64,000 nucleotides of DNA, taken from positions 6,099,001 to 6,163,000 of the forward strand of contig JAYKKT010000088.1 in the NCBI GenBank assembly GCA_036023115.1, in the 5' to 3' direction. Positions 42,425 to 55,215 of this stretch are shown piece by piece. Below the pieces are notes generated by a model. That model had not been told where the DNA came from and made no database searches. It was given only the letters and a program-made list of their open reading frames with translations. Position 1 is the first letter of the stretch. Each line of letters opens with the position of its first letter. Source of the stretch: Brasenia schreberi. Lineage: Eukaryota > Streptophyta > Magnoliopsida > Nymphaeales > Cabombaceae. Position numbers and translations under genes: made by a program.

Positions 42425-44637
42425 GTAGTATGTGGTTATTGTTATTGGATTTTATCGTAAATTAAAAGGCATCCTTATTGTTGGGGAAACTATATAAATA
42501 AGACCTATCATTTGTCCTAGTTTCATGAATATTTTTACTAGACATCATAGATTCATACATACTAGACCAAGTTACTCGTTAATTCAATCATCATAAGCAA
42601 TTATGATTGATTCATTGAGCCCTAGTAAGTACATTGGCCCACAAAACCACATTCATAAAGGATAGGCCACCATCCACAAGATACTCTTTTGTAGTTACAC
42701 ATCTCACATTATCTCCGATCATGACACCTTGGTCTTTAGGCATGTCACCCACATAAGTGTGATGTTTGTACATGTGTTGGTATGTCACTTTGACACATTG
42801 GTTTTTACTCGAAGATTTTGTGCATTGCTACGATACCTTCATTCTATATTGAACATTCACCATTCAACATTGAGAACCAAAGATAAAGTAGTATTTTGTG
42901 TTACTCCTTCATATTAGAGTTCATAGAATGAAGAAGTTTAAACTTTTTTCATAGTTATTTGCAATGTTTTGTGGATGTTGAGCATATGGTGAAACCTTTG
43001 ATGCAAATATTGAGTCAATACCCAAATCCATTACTATTTACATCTGATCTCATTAACCACCTTCATGGTTACTATAAGAGAATACATAGTTTGATAAAAT
43101 TATGTGTCCAATGATGATGATAATTAGATGTGTTGTAATTATTGTCTATATCATTAATTTTTCAGGCATATATTTATAATTAAGTGAATTTAATTTAATT
43201 CATTCTTTTTAAAGATGTTTTGAAACTTTATATCCCTACCAACAATTCATCTCTCTTTGTCTCTCTCTACACACACACACATACACACACACATATATAT
43301 GGCATGAAAGCTCAACACCAATGCAATGACTTGATTTGGTTTATATCTAAAGATCTTTATGTTTATTTCTACCTAATTAATTTGAACAAGTTATCCTTTT
43401 CTTGATGAAAAGAAACTTGGACAAATAATAAATACAAAAGAGTTAGTGTTTTCTATGAAAATAATACCAAACAAATACTTATTATGGTTTGGATTGGTAA
43501 ATGACTTGATTTGGCTCGTTCCTAGTTTAACATATTCAATTCATGGCCTCAACTCACTTAAAATGAATATTTTATTTCCAACAAGACAAGTGGATGGCAT
43601 ATATATAATATGTGGAGTGATTGGATCATGTCCACCATTGAGGCTACATGACTATTACTTTTCGGAAGAATGAGTTAATAATAATATCCTTCATTATTTT
43701 CTAAAATCTCTTTAAAAAATTTAAATTACACTCGTGCTATTGAAAGTTGATGTGGGAATGTAAGAGGTGTGCAAAATTCAATTTTTCTATATATACGTAT
43801 GAATATGTATGTATATATGTATGTCTGTATGTATAAATATATATGGTATGACATGAAAGCTCAAAACAAATAAAATGGCTTGACTCATTAATATATAGAG
43901 ATGTTTGTGTTCTATGTCGGCCTAAAGTTTGAACAAAATTGCCCTTATTTTGAATAGAGGTGCATCTAGAGCACATCCTTACAATAAGGATGCACCCAAT
44001 GTTCTTATCTCTAAAAACATAACGCACCCAGTGTGTATCATATATAAAATCATGATGTACCTAGTTGTATCATCTTTGAAAAGGGATAATCCTAATTACC
44101 AACAATTTCATGCCTCTTAAGCTAGCAAAATAAAAATATAGGCATCATTTGACATCATTAAGCACATATATTTGCAGAAAATACAACCCAAGATATGTGA
44201 TAAAAAACTTGATATAATAAATTAAGATGTTTGGTAGATTAGTAATATTCTTATGGCTAAGAAATGTCGTGGTAAATCATGATAAGATATGTACTACTCA
44301 TGTCTCATAGGTGATTAGTAGTTAAATGAATTAATACTAGGAACATTGTACAACACAATCCAAGAGAATTGTACTAACGCAATGATTTATTGAGTAGTAT
44401 GACCTAACTCATGTCTAAAATTGACATCTAGCAATCATATGACACTAATAATCTTCCAATATGTAATACAATAGAGAACATCAAAACCACTCTCTCCTAT
44501 GAAAACTTGAGACTATAGGTAATAGTGGCATGCAACCTCCTTAAAACATTCTCTACAAGCTTCAAGTCGTCATGTCTACCTATCTTGCAAAAGCTCTTCA
44601 ATGACTTGATACCATAGTTCTCATCTCATACAACATT
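42425..44637. other. Intergenic, AT-rich, nothing recognised
   Basis: Contains short CA and TA microsatellites (43269-43297, 43790-43840) and small random frames. No coding family or terminal repeats found. Confidence 0.4.
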
Positions 44638-44655
44638 AACACATCTAACAATATA

Positions 44656-44701
44656 CAAAACAACAACAACTAAGCCTTTTCCCATACTAGACAGGGTCGG
44701 C
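44656..44701 (-). mobile_element. 46-bp LINE 3'-tail micro-insertion with 18-bp target duplication
   Basis: On the minus strand the insert reads GCCGACCCTGTCTAGTATGG then GAAAAGGCTTAGTTGTTG and (GTT)n. AACACATCTAACAATATA occurs exactly at 44638-44655 and again at 44702-44719. The insert matches the last bases of the LINE copy in KTN80 intron 8. Confidence 0.93.
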
Positions 44702-45379
44702 AACACATCTAACAATATATATGATCATAATCATGACATCTCTTTTGTATATGATTGCTTAAAGTTTAGCCTTTTAGATGTCTTTCTAACATAAAGAGAC
44801 ACCCTATGATTACCAAGAGAGTTAGTATCAAAGATAAAACCAACATTACTTGATGAGGAAAGATTTTGTCCTAGAGGCATCCCAATTTTTTTGTTGTAGT
44901 GCTCTTTTGCATCTTTCCTCAAGCAGCACTTCTCTTAATATGCTCTCACAAGCAACTCCCTTTTAGTAGATTTATTAGATGATCAACCTTTATAATGACA
45001 AAGAGATTGCTCCTCTAAGGTCATGAACTTAAGAATCAAATGCTCCTACAACAATTTAACCAATTGCCTCTTTATTATCAATTAGGATGCTCCCTTAACT
45101 ATTGAAACTATGAACCTACCTTCAATTGAATTGCTTCTCTAAGGTCATGTTTGCTTCTTGAGCATAATATATTTGGCTCAATTCAGCTAGTGCAAGCTCA
45201 TGAAATGACATCTTAAAAGTTTTTACCTAAGCCATGTTTGCAATTAATTGCATTAGGATATTTTAGGAAAATTAAGGCTCACTTTTGCTTTATATCACTT
45301 TTAGTTCATTTACTTGAAAGCATAATTTTAAATCTTTTGTTCATTTTAGACATCTCGAAATCCTTTTCATAGCTATCCA

Positions 45380-47215
45380 ATATCATCAACAAAGATTATT
45401 TTGATATCAACTCAGAAGACTAACAAAAAAGTTGATATTGGTCTTGTACACAACATAAAATACATCAAGTTGTCCACAATTCATGTATAAGGAGCATTAG
45501 GCTTATTTCTCTCTCATTGAGACAATCAACCTCACTCAATTTTACCCCTTTAGCAACATGTATATTTGTTGATTTCCAATCACTCATTCCAAACTTCTTG
45601 AGAATATAATCAATATATATATCTCTTGATTCAAACATAAAAGTTTATATTCTCTATCTCAAGAAATATTTATACCCAGAATATGGGATGCCTCTTCTAT
45701 ATCCTTCATTTTGAATTTACAGTTTAATCATGACTTAGTTTTGATAATTATCTCATTGTCATTCCTAATAAACAATATATCATCTACACATAAAAATAGA
45801 ATGACAAAGTGACTCTCGTTGTTACAAACATATACACAATGATCAAGTTCATTAGGCACAAACTTAAGTTCTAAAATAGCATTTTGAAAAGTTAAATACC
45901 ATTAACAAGGTGATTATTTTAGGTCATATAAGGATTTCTTTAACCTATAAACTTTATCTTTTAGGCCTTAAACAATATATCCTTCTAGTTGATGTATATA
46001 CATGATTTCATCTAAATAACCATTTAGAAAAGTGATTTTTATATCTAATTGATGTAAATCTAAATCATAAAATACCAAAATAGCCAAAATAATCCTGATG
46101 GATGCAAAATTTACAATAAAAAAATATGTTTCTACATCATCTATTTCCTCCGTGAAAATCTCTTTTAACCAACCATACATTAAATGTATCAATTGTTCCA
46201 TCGATTTTATATTTCTTTTTAAGAACTCATTTACAACCTATGACTTCTCAAACTTGGCTTTTTAATGGATTCAATTTCCTCATCCATTGCTTTTCTCAGT
46301 CCGTTGATTCAAATGAGTTAATAGTATGTTGATACATTATGTTATTAGTTAACTCATCTAAATCCACTAAATTACACACTTCCTCTTAAAGATAAGTGTG
46401 ATAATCTTTTAAGTAGGATGGTGTGACTATACTTAAAGTTTCAGTTTGTTCAAGAAGGTCATTTAGATCAAAATCCATAAGTTGAAATAATGATAAATTT
46501 ATATCCACTAGATCATTAGTGCTCTCATTATCATTTTCAAAGATGTCATTCTTAGTATCTTCTAAGAATTTAGCATCTCTATTTTTTATTAAACCATGAC
46601 CATTGTGATAAAATCTAGATACTTTTGAACCATTTAGGTATCTAATAAAAACACATCTCAATGATTTACTATTTAGTTTATCTTTAGATTGATCAAGGAT
46701 CTTAACATGTGCGATAAATTCTCACTTCTGGGGATAACTCAAGTATTGTTTTCTTTGAAACAACATCTCATATAATGTAGAGAATATAGTCTTACATAAT
46801 ACTCTATTTAATATATCCAAAATTATAGTCAATGCTTCTTCATAAAAAATCCTAGGAACAGAAATATCTAATAACATAAACCTAGTCATATTCAATAAGA
46901 TCCTATTATATCTTTCAACTAAACCATTTTATTGAGGTGTACTGAGCATGATATTTTGTTTTAAAATACCAAAGTTTTTATAGTATTTTAAAAAATTTGT
47001 AAGGAGATATTCACCACCTTAGTAAGATCTAAAGACTTCAATTTTATGCTCTAATTGGTTTTCAACTTTAAACTTATATTCTTTAAATATACCCAATACC
47101 TTAAATTTATATCTTAAAAAATATAAATATTTATATCTCAAATAATCATCAATGAAAGTTATAAAATAAATCTTTTCATGAGATATTACCCTAAATTTTA
47201 ATTTTTTTGACTCAC
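45380..47215 (-). mobile_element. Third copia remnant (integrase to reverse transcriptase)
   Basis: Minus-strand sequence reads as copia pol: integrase core remains at 47215-46850, the R-C-V-F-I-R-Y-L-N-G region (46661-46600), then reverse transcriptase with L-D-L-H-Q-L-D-I-K-I-T-F-L-N-G-Y (near 46060-46010). Weak downstream parts reach about 45400, including a Y-V-D-D-like site near 45780. Many stops. LTRs were not found. Confidence 0.75.
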
Positions 47216-48204
47216 AAGAAAATTAACACCGCACCACAATCGACCTTACCAGAGGTTTAGTGCACATGGAGGGGTCGTGCCACGTGTGCATCCACCCACA
47301 TGCCCGAGCACCGCATGCATTATCGTGCAGGCCTAAGGCACGGCACAGAGTTCCGCCAGGTGGGACCTTTGCTTGGTTGTCTTAGGTTCCCTATCCAAAA
47401 CGTGATTGAGTGATAGAGGCCTAATTTCGTGATTCATCAAGATTATGACTCGTTCTGAAGGTCTGTGCTATGCATTGGCTCGCACAAGAGAACAGCACAC
47501 ATTGAGAACACAAAATGTAGTTGATCATATCAAGTGCTACGGAGGTTAAGTGGTTTTAATGACAGAAGACGCGTACCAATATCATCTGGCTGATAAATTC
47601 ATAAATGAGCTCAATGAACGCTGAACCGAGCTGCTAGACAAGCAGCTTGGTCCGAGACCTATCATCGATACATTATGAGTGCATATATGAGCCGGTGATT
47701 TAATCGATATATTATGTATTCGTTAGAATAAAGAGCTCATTTGCTCACCAACAGAAGCATTCCCTGTTTGGATCGTACCTAACCCATTGACTGGAGAGGC
47801 ATGATTCTTGCAACCATTGACTGGATGCTCATTAGGTTGGCTTAGTTCTCAGGAGTTGCGACCAAGTCGCTATCACAATCACAGAACAGGAGAAACAAAA
47901 GCAGCAGCTCATTAGTATATAATGCGCAGAGAACCGCAGAAAAAATATCATATAGCAATAATAAGAAAAGAATACTTCGGCCAGTAAAATACATTGGGCC
48001 ACCTTATGTTTACAGATGAATGAATTAGCAAGTCCGAACGTGGACTTTTTACAAATGATGGTGGATCCTTACCTTGAGGCTCCACAGGATCGAGGCATAA
48101 TGGACGCATCGACCGCAAATCCGAATAGAGGCATAATCGCATGAGGCTTATCAATGTCTACCCGAGTGGAGAAGACCAGTTGCAGAACCATCATATGAAG
48201 GACT
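47216..48204. other. Intergenic and probable 3' UTR of the SRF gene
   Basis: GC-richer patch at 47220-47400, then ordinary sequence. The part next to 48204 is presumably 3' UTR. No gene or repeat recognised. Confidence 0.4.
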
Positions 48205-51200
48205 TCAAGAGGTTGTCTGCAACATGGGAAAGCTAGATGTAGAGCCATCATATGATTGACCTCCAGAAGTAGGTCCCGTCGTCCGTGACATGCGTAAAAG
48301 GGCTTGCACAATCTCAGACATGGGTGGTCTAAACTCTGGCTCAGGCTGCAAAACCAAATTTCATTTCATTACCAACTGGCATCATGTAGTAGCACTAACA
48401 GTTTGAAAAAAGTCGAATGGCCATCAGGAACAGCAAAAGATGGAGCACCCTATGTTCCATGATTATAACATACATTGGGACTACTAATAACACACACACA
48501 CACACACAGAGTTCATCTTTCTATATAGGAGAGAAAATAACGCCTGGAAAAAGTGGAAGTCATGTTCAGCAAAAAGCATGAATTTACCTGTAGGCATAAT
48601 GAGATGATATCTGCAAATCGTGACAATGACTTGACTGAGTAAACCCCTTTAAGTGCAGGGTCAACCATTCTTGAAAGCGCATCAATGTCATGGAGCTGAG
48701 GAGTTGCCCATCTTACTAAAGACTGTTCTGACCGAGGACGGGTCCTACATATGTGTGAAATCCTCCGTCAAATCCCATGAATACTTAAAATGCTGAAGCT
48801 ATGAAGGAAAACTCTGTTCTTTTAATTCATTTGTAGTTTTGCCTGGAGGACCCGTAAGATCAGGATAAAGCACCAGACGTAATTATTAATACTTGTTACA
48901 GCCAGAAAATGAGAAACTATTTTATTAATTTCAATGAAAAAAGTACTTTTAAAGTGTCTGAGCCTTAAGCACAGGTCCTTTGGGCAAAGGCCCGACCATT
49001 GTGTTCCTGTGCTGCCAAAAGTATGAGCGGGTCACATCTCCCGTGTGGGTTTGCTAGGTAACAAAACTGTACTAGACTTTCGCTTCCTCTAAAGTAACAA
49101 AACTTTTTATGCGGTTAAGATGGTGACTGCGACTTTATTTCACTAGGTCCAACGGCCACTTCATTCAGTTTAATGCCTCGTTCATCTAGTCTCGTATATA
49201 ACTAGTTTAATGGAAAAGACATACAACTATAAATGCAAACAAACATAAAACAAACCTGTCCAAAGGTTTCCGACCAGTTAGAAGTTCCAACATCAGCACT
49301 CCGAAACTATAAACATCACCATGAACATTATAGACACCCGACATGGTGTATTCTGGTGCTCCATAACTAAATGAACCTAACATATGCGATGAAACCTACA
49401 AACAGAAACGGAATCTTAGACGTCCTGCTCGAAACCATGAACAGATGATTCACATGAGATGAAGTTATGGTTACCTGGCTTGCACAAGAAGTTGAAAATA
49501 GGGAACCCAATCCGCAATCAGAAAGCTTTGAAGAAAACTCATCATCAAGGAGAACATTAGAAGATTTCAGATTTCGATGAACCACCGGCGGTTGACAATC
49601 TTCATGCAGGTACCTTCATCACAAAATCAAGTATATTAATCACTGAAGACAAATAACACCGATGCAAAACAAAATACAAAACCAATTCCAATCTGTACAG
49701 ACAGCAAAGTGACATCTACAACTGCATATGCTCTTGTGCGTCTTGTAATTTAAGTATAAATATCTGTGCACATACACACACATACATGCATGCATGCATG
49801 TGTCTAGAAAGAGAAAGAGAGAATACTCTAGCGCTTGTGCAACACCAAGAGCAAGCATTACTCTTGCCTTCCATGACAGAATTCTGTTGTCTCCATCTAT
49901 TTGATGAAGTGCATCAAGCAGAGTTCCGTTAGTGCAGTACTCATAAACTAAAATTCGTTGTCCATGCTCCATGCAGTATCCAAGAAGTTTGGTGATATGT
50001 GGATGACAAAACTTAGAGATGGAATGGACCAGGTCTAGAAAAGCTTCATCCATATGCAACAAGGCAGATGATGTGTCCAACTTCTTAACAGCTAATAGCT
50101 GGCCAAGACATTAACAGATGTGAGAAAGAGAGAGAAACCTGTTCCGGAAAATGAACAAGTCTAAAATCATAATATAAGTGTTTGTAAGAAATAGATTGAA
50201 ACATGCAAACAGTAAAATTTTGCATGCGATTATGGATACACAACACAGGTAATCACAATTAAAAAGCATTTCCACTAACTTACAAAACAAAAGCCCAATA
50301 TTTGTTCTATTCCAACCCCTCCCCCCCTCTTTAGAATCCAGTGACAGTTTCAGTGTGTTGCAATGAACTTAATGGCCTATTTACATAAAAAATGACCTTT
50401 TGTTGATTCATGCGTGTTTAAAGGTGACAACACTTTATGTTCATTTCATTGCCACAAAACCTTCTCTGGGATAAATGGCTCATTCTGACACTTGACCCCC
50501 AAACATGTAGGAGCGGTTAGATAGACATCTACAAACTCTTTTATCCATTTGCTCCCTTCAATTCATCCATGATTTGTTTTAGATCCTTCAAAATTTTGAT
50601 TTTGCTAAGTAACTTGCATGGAATAAAAAGTAGTAGTCCATAAGAAGGTAACTCAGATTTTAGTGAAGTGTATGGATTCTCTAATGCTCAGAACATAGAA
50701 GCAGCTTATGACAATATTATCCGATCTTATGAGAATCATACGCCTCATGCACACTTTGCTAAAACCAGTTGTAAGAAAAAGAGAGTCTTCAACACACTGA
50801 TTCTGATCCAAATGTGCAGTTGGCAAGATAAACAAAGACAATGATACAATCATCTTTTGTAAAGATCAAACCACAACTATTGGCTAAGCTTGTTAAGTTC
50901 TTGCTATTTACTGCCTCACACGGTTGCCAGAATCCAAATTAAAAAAAGAAAAGCTCAGATGAATCATATGGAGATGATCAGTGTCTACTTCATTATTCTG
51001 AGATTTCTAATTTAAGCAAGTGATTTCATTTTTTATTTTGGTTGAGAAATGGGGCTCCTGCCCAAAAATTCAACTGGTTACATTCAGTCTGAGCAGTACT
51101 TGCCCAGACTTGTCTTCCTCAAGCAGTGCCTTTAACTGATTTGGGATAGCTTCCTTTTGTAAACAAATCGTAGGATACTTTAGGCTCTGTTTGGCCAGGC

Positions 51201-52602
51201 AGTCTGCACAAAAGTTTTCATCTCTTGATGCATGCTTAATTCTCACTTGCCATTCTTTCTGTAACCACCACCAAATTCTGTTTAGGAGATTGCCTCTCCC
51301 ATCATGCGGACCCTGGTTGATGTTGAGAAAGTTCACTGCTTCCAATGCATCATTTTTTAGTATAACTTTTCTGTATCCAGTTGAAATACGGTCTTTAGTC
51401 CCATTAGTATGCTCCAAAGCTTTGCGGTGAAGGCTGAGCAATCTCTTAAGAAGTGCGTAAATCCGTATATCCAGTTTCCCACGTGATCTTGTACTAATCC
51501 ACCACAACCGGCTTTCCTTGGAGATCCCTTAGCACAACCATCTGTGTTCAGCTTCACCCAACCATTGCCTGGAGCTGTCCACTTCCGATTTCTCATCTGC
51601 AGTGATTTGTTCGATACAATCTCTCTATGTTGCATTGCATTTGATATCTGTTTCGTGAAACTGCTAATAATGGCCAGCTTATTTGTTGGCTCTTTGTATT
51701 CTTCCTCAAACAGATTCTTATTTCTCCATTGCCATGATAGCCACCCATCTCACTTCATTAGTCACTCCCAATTCACGAGTTAGATTTAATCTCATCCATT
51801 CATATAGGTTTCCTGCGAAGAAATTGGGAAGTTGTTCCTGTTTGACAAGTTTAGGCCATATATAGACTATTTTTCTGCAGTCAGCAAAAGATTTCATTTG
51901 TATATTACAATAAAGCTGTAAATACGGTCTCAACTTAGATGTCAAAAAGCATATCATTAACATTTAAGAGGAACTCAACATTCATTCCACTAATAGATCA
52001 GCTGATCCCAGGCAGCCTTAGGCCTACATCACTATGAGAACGTGTTTTTTTTCAGTACCCACATAAAATTAGATGGACCTGACAATCATCCATATGCACA
52101 CAGATAGTCAGGTTCTGAGGCTTCCTAATCTATCAATATCAACAGATACGCCGACAAGAAAAACCAACACATGTTAGGATGTTTTAGAATAATTATTTAC
52201 ACTTAGACAGGAGAGCCAAAAACTTGAAAAGGCATTTGGCAAAGAGAACAATCATTACCTTTCCATCAGGGAGCTCTGCTAAATAAACATTTCCTACAGA
52301 ACCTTCACCAACTAAATTTTCCTGCCCAAAACTTTTTGTGAGTTGTTGAAGGTCCGAAATTGTATAGGATGTCACACCAGGAATTGCCAGATGTGGTTTG
52401 TGTGCTTTTGGTCTTGTTAACTGTTGAGAACTTGGATGCAAAGCAACAGAGGAAGAACAGGAAATTGCTTTTTCTCCTTCAGGGTTCCTTGTAGGTCTTC
52501 CTTGTTCAATGCTGGGAACTTTATTGACAGAGGAATGCTTCAAATGCACATCTACATCAACCACATGGCTCATCCTTCTTACTGCAGTAGAGTCATATGG
52601 AA
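48205..52602 (-). CDS. SRF: SRF exons 11-16: juxtamembrane region and atypical kinase domain
   Basis: Exon 11 ends with the glycine loop G-E-G-S-V-G-N-V (residues 463-470). Exon 12 starts L-L-A-V-K-K, with the ATP-site Lys at 484. Exon 13 carries H-R-N-L-K-S-S-N-V (582-590) and S-D-C-G-L-G (601-606), where active kinases have HRD and DFG. Exon 14 has the G-A-P-E-Y activation-segment end and D-V-Y-S-F-G-V. Exon 15 holds [12 protein letters not shown], an SRF hallmark, and exon 16 [14 protein letters not shown]. The Asn and Cys changes are normal for this family and suggest signalling without strong catalysis. Confidence 0.93.
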
Positions 52603-55215
52603 CTGCTAAAACAAGCAATAAGTCAAGAACAAACGTTTGATTAGGAGACATGGTTCAGCATAGTCCATGACAAAAGAAGAAGGTTAGGGAAAGGAAGATT
52701 TTGATTAATTTCAAATGAATTATTCACAGTTTGATTTACCTTCAACAGTGTCGCTGCTCGGCCACTTCACACTCTCATTCCTCTGAGATTGTTTCTTTTC
52801 AAGTTCACTACAAGCAACAATATCATCTCTTTTTTCAATTTTGTGTACAATATGTCTCTGTCTGCACCATGATGCACATATACACATAGCTAATATTAGA
52901 ACGCCAATGGCCATTGATACTGCAAAAACCAGCCCCACTGTCCTACGAGTAGTAAAGAACCGGTGAGAGCTTGAACTGCTGGAGTTTGAAGCTTGTGATG
53001 GCCCTTCAGCATGACTCTTGGGAGCAGTTTGAGGTGTTGATGGTTTAAAGAAAGGGCCTGGTGGACTCAATGATGGAAATTCTGTGGAAGTTACATTAAA
53101 TGGATTCCCATCCTTTCTGCACAACAAGATCAGTAACTGAGCAAAATAAAAGAAGCAGAAGTAGTCGGTAAACTGACTTTCTTCAAACTGTTAGGACGAT
53201 ACAAGGGAGAACTCTTCAAAAGCTCGAGCATGTTGAGCAACCAAAGCAGGAGTACTAAACCTGAAATTTGGGATATTGCTCAGTTGTGGAGGCACTGGTC
53301 CAGAGAATAGATTGTTCTCAATATTCCTGTTGCAACAGAATGACCTTTCATCCATGAATACAAGTTCAAACAATTAATCAACATAAGAACAATATCTTTG
53401 TAAGTGAGACTACACTTTCACAACAAAGAACACACAAGTTATTCAGATGAAAATCTTGGTTAAGCTGACCGAACATACAAATCCTGTAGTTTCAGATCTT
53501 CTAAGATATTGAGGGTTCCAGATAACTGATTATTTTGCAAATGCCTGCAGGAAAAAAATAGTTCAGCTGATGAGTATACTTGTGAGAAGAGAATGTCCAC
53601 ATAAAAATCAATTGAATGATGAGATTCTCACAATGTAGCCAAAGATGACAAGTCCCCAAAAGTCTGTGGTAGCTGACCAGTCAAATTATTAGATGACAGG
53701 TCCCTGCATTTAATAGTAGTATGATTATGTCAGAATGAGTATATATCAGGATAATAATAGACTAAATGTTCCACTATACAGCCTTTCTGTCATTGTGGTA
53801 CGCTAAACTCACTCCTACTTGGTGAAAAATACTGAAACCAAGTTGAGGTCTCTCTGTTACATCCTTACCACATTTCACTGTACACCAACATGAGAACACA
53901 CTCAAACTTTTATGGATACCAAAACAATGGAGGCCAAATTCTATCAAAGTTCTACATAACATTTCGGATGGTCTACCACAACTGTGATGAAACTTGGCAG
54001 CTGGGTATGTGCATGGACCATCTGTGCTGGAGTGAGCTGTGTTCTGAGAGGAGAGGAACACTCACATGTTTATTAGACCAACAAGGTCCTGAAAAACATC
54101 AGGTATCTGTCCTGTGAAGAGGTTGCTGTTGAGTGATCTGTGTAAATGGACAACAAACATTTTAAAGCAACTTTTATGAAACAAATGTGTCATCTTTGTG
54201 ATTGAAGGAGATCTAGATGTCACTTACATGTCGGTCAGAAGGCTTAGTCCTCCCAAGGTACTAGGGATACTTCCAGAAAACTGATTTGCAGACAGGAATC
54301 TGCAATGGCGAGCTAAAATTTCAGCCAGTAGGTTTATAATCTCCAAGTGACAATGATAATCAAAAGCCATGAACTCAGGAAACAAGGAAAGACAATAATG
54401 ACATACAGGCGCTGCAAATTAGGAGGCAAATTGTCTGGAATGCTCTCACCGATAAGGTTGTTGCTCAGGTCCCTGGCACACAAGTGGTACCGTTATTAAA
54501 GGCACATGATTATCGACAAAATCACCACAAGATTCATAAATACATGTTCACTAGCAGAACAAGGAAAAATCCAAAATGTAACGGAAGTGAAATGTTTATC
54601 AAGTAAACTACAAACATAGAAAATTTAACACCATGGACATCACAATGAAATTGGTGAGAATGCATACAGAGTTGTTAAGGTCGTAAAATTTGCTAGAGCA
54701 TCACCAAGTTGTCCACCCAAATTTGCAGCATTAAGAACTCTGACAAGTTCAAACATTACACTTAGAAAGGAAACAAATGTCATAGTTAAGGACAATAATT
54801 CATGCACCAAAGTGATGAATACATTTGAACACCCCACCATACATTCCAGTTATATTGGGAACGGTACACTGCACGCCCTGCCAATTCTCACCACAGGGAT
54901 CTCCACCAGAAGCAACCCATCCAGGAAGACGAGGTGAGCCCAGTGACACATATAAACTGTTGATGGCATAAACTGAATGCCGACAGAAAAGGTAACAGAA
55001 AAGTTAGTTACCTGACCAAAGTCTTGAGATCTCAAAGGTTGAATAAGATAGCACAATGAGAAAATGTTTGTAAAGTAATAGCCACAGAAGCTAATGGTTG
55101 AACTGCTAATCTTACCATGTTGAACATCAGTGAGGCCACTTGAAATTGGCAGCATCAAAGAAAATGCAAACCCAGCAAACGCCAGCCAAAATGCTCTCAG
55201 GTAAGCATTCTCCAT
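48205..55215 (-). CDS. SRF: STRUBBELIG-receptor-family LRR receptor kinase (SRF1/SRF3-like), 16 coding exons
   Basis: A plasma-membrane receptor of LRR class V, the family of STRUBBELIG, which acts in tissue patterning and cell-wall related signalling. Exons (minus): 55215-55116, 54972-54843, 54739-54668, 54472-54407, 54299-54228, 54137-54066, 53703-53632, 53544-53479, 53326-53261, 53116-52740, 52602-52259, 50098-49827, 49613-49475, 49395-49256, 48744-48588, 48345-48205. They sum to 2286 nt, 762 codons with TGA at 48207-48205, with all phases closed and all introns GT-AG. Order: signal peptide (1-27), SUB/LRRNT domain with [12 protein letters not shown], about six LRRs each on a 66-72 bp exon, a Pro/Ser-rich stretch (252-289), one membrane helix (about 298-320), and the kinase (about 450-735). 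The kinase lacks the HRD and DFG aspartate/phenylalanine pattern (HRN, DCG). The extracellular sequence is closest, from memory of the family, to SRF1/SRF3. The start ATG at 55215 is preceded by no other in-frame ATG. Confidence 0.94.
50099..52258. other. SRF intron 11 (2.16 kb)
   Basis: The longest intron of the gene (donor GTAATGATT after the glycine-loop exon, acceptor TTGGCCAG). Half of it is the LINE fragment; the rest shows nothing recognisable. Confidence 0.75.
51000..51965 (-). mobile_element. LINE RNase H fragment in SRF intron 11
   Basis: Frames at 51963-51718, 51635-51357 and 51507-51070 (minus) read as the end of a plant LINE ORF2: a zinc/RVT region (N-E-V-R-W), then the RNase H opening [26 protein letters not shown], and the closing [14 protein letters not shown]. 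Three frame changes break it. On the minus strand it ends GCCCCATTTCTCAACC then an A-rich tail near 51030. It is not part of the receptor. Confidence 0.85.
52740..55215 (-). CDS. SRF: SRF exons 1-10: signal peptide, LRR ectodomain, membrane helix
   Basis: Exon 1 encodes a hydrophobic leader ([15 protein letters not shown]) with a likely cut before L-T-D-V-Q. Exon 2 holds [11 protein letters not shown] and [12 protein letters not shown]. Exons 3-9 are the LRR exons, each beginning after the second base of a codon, the usual phase-2 pattern of plant LRR kinases. Exon 9 ends I-P-N-F and exon 10 opens R-K-D-G-N-P-F-N, then the Pro/Ser stretch, six or more Ser residues, and the membrane helix [17 protein letters not shown], followed by C-I-C and Arg. 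Confidence 0.93.

Noticed and set aside
51070..51635. Possible nested RNase H gene in the SRF intron
   Set aside because: Frame changes and the context of LINE ORF2 sequence on both sides show a dead LINE fragment.
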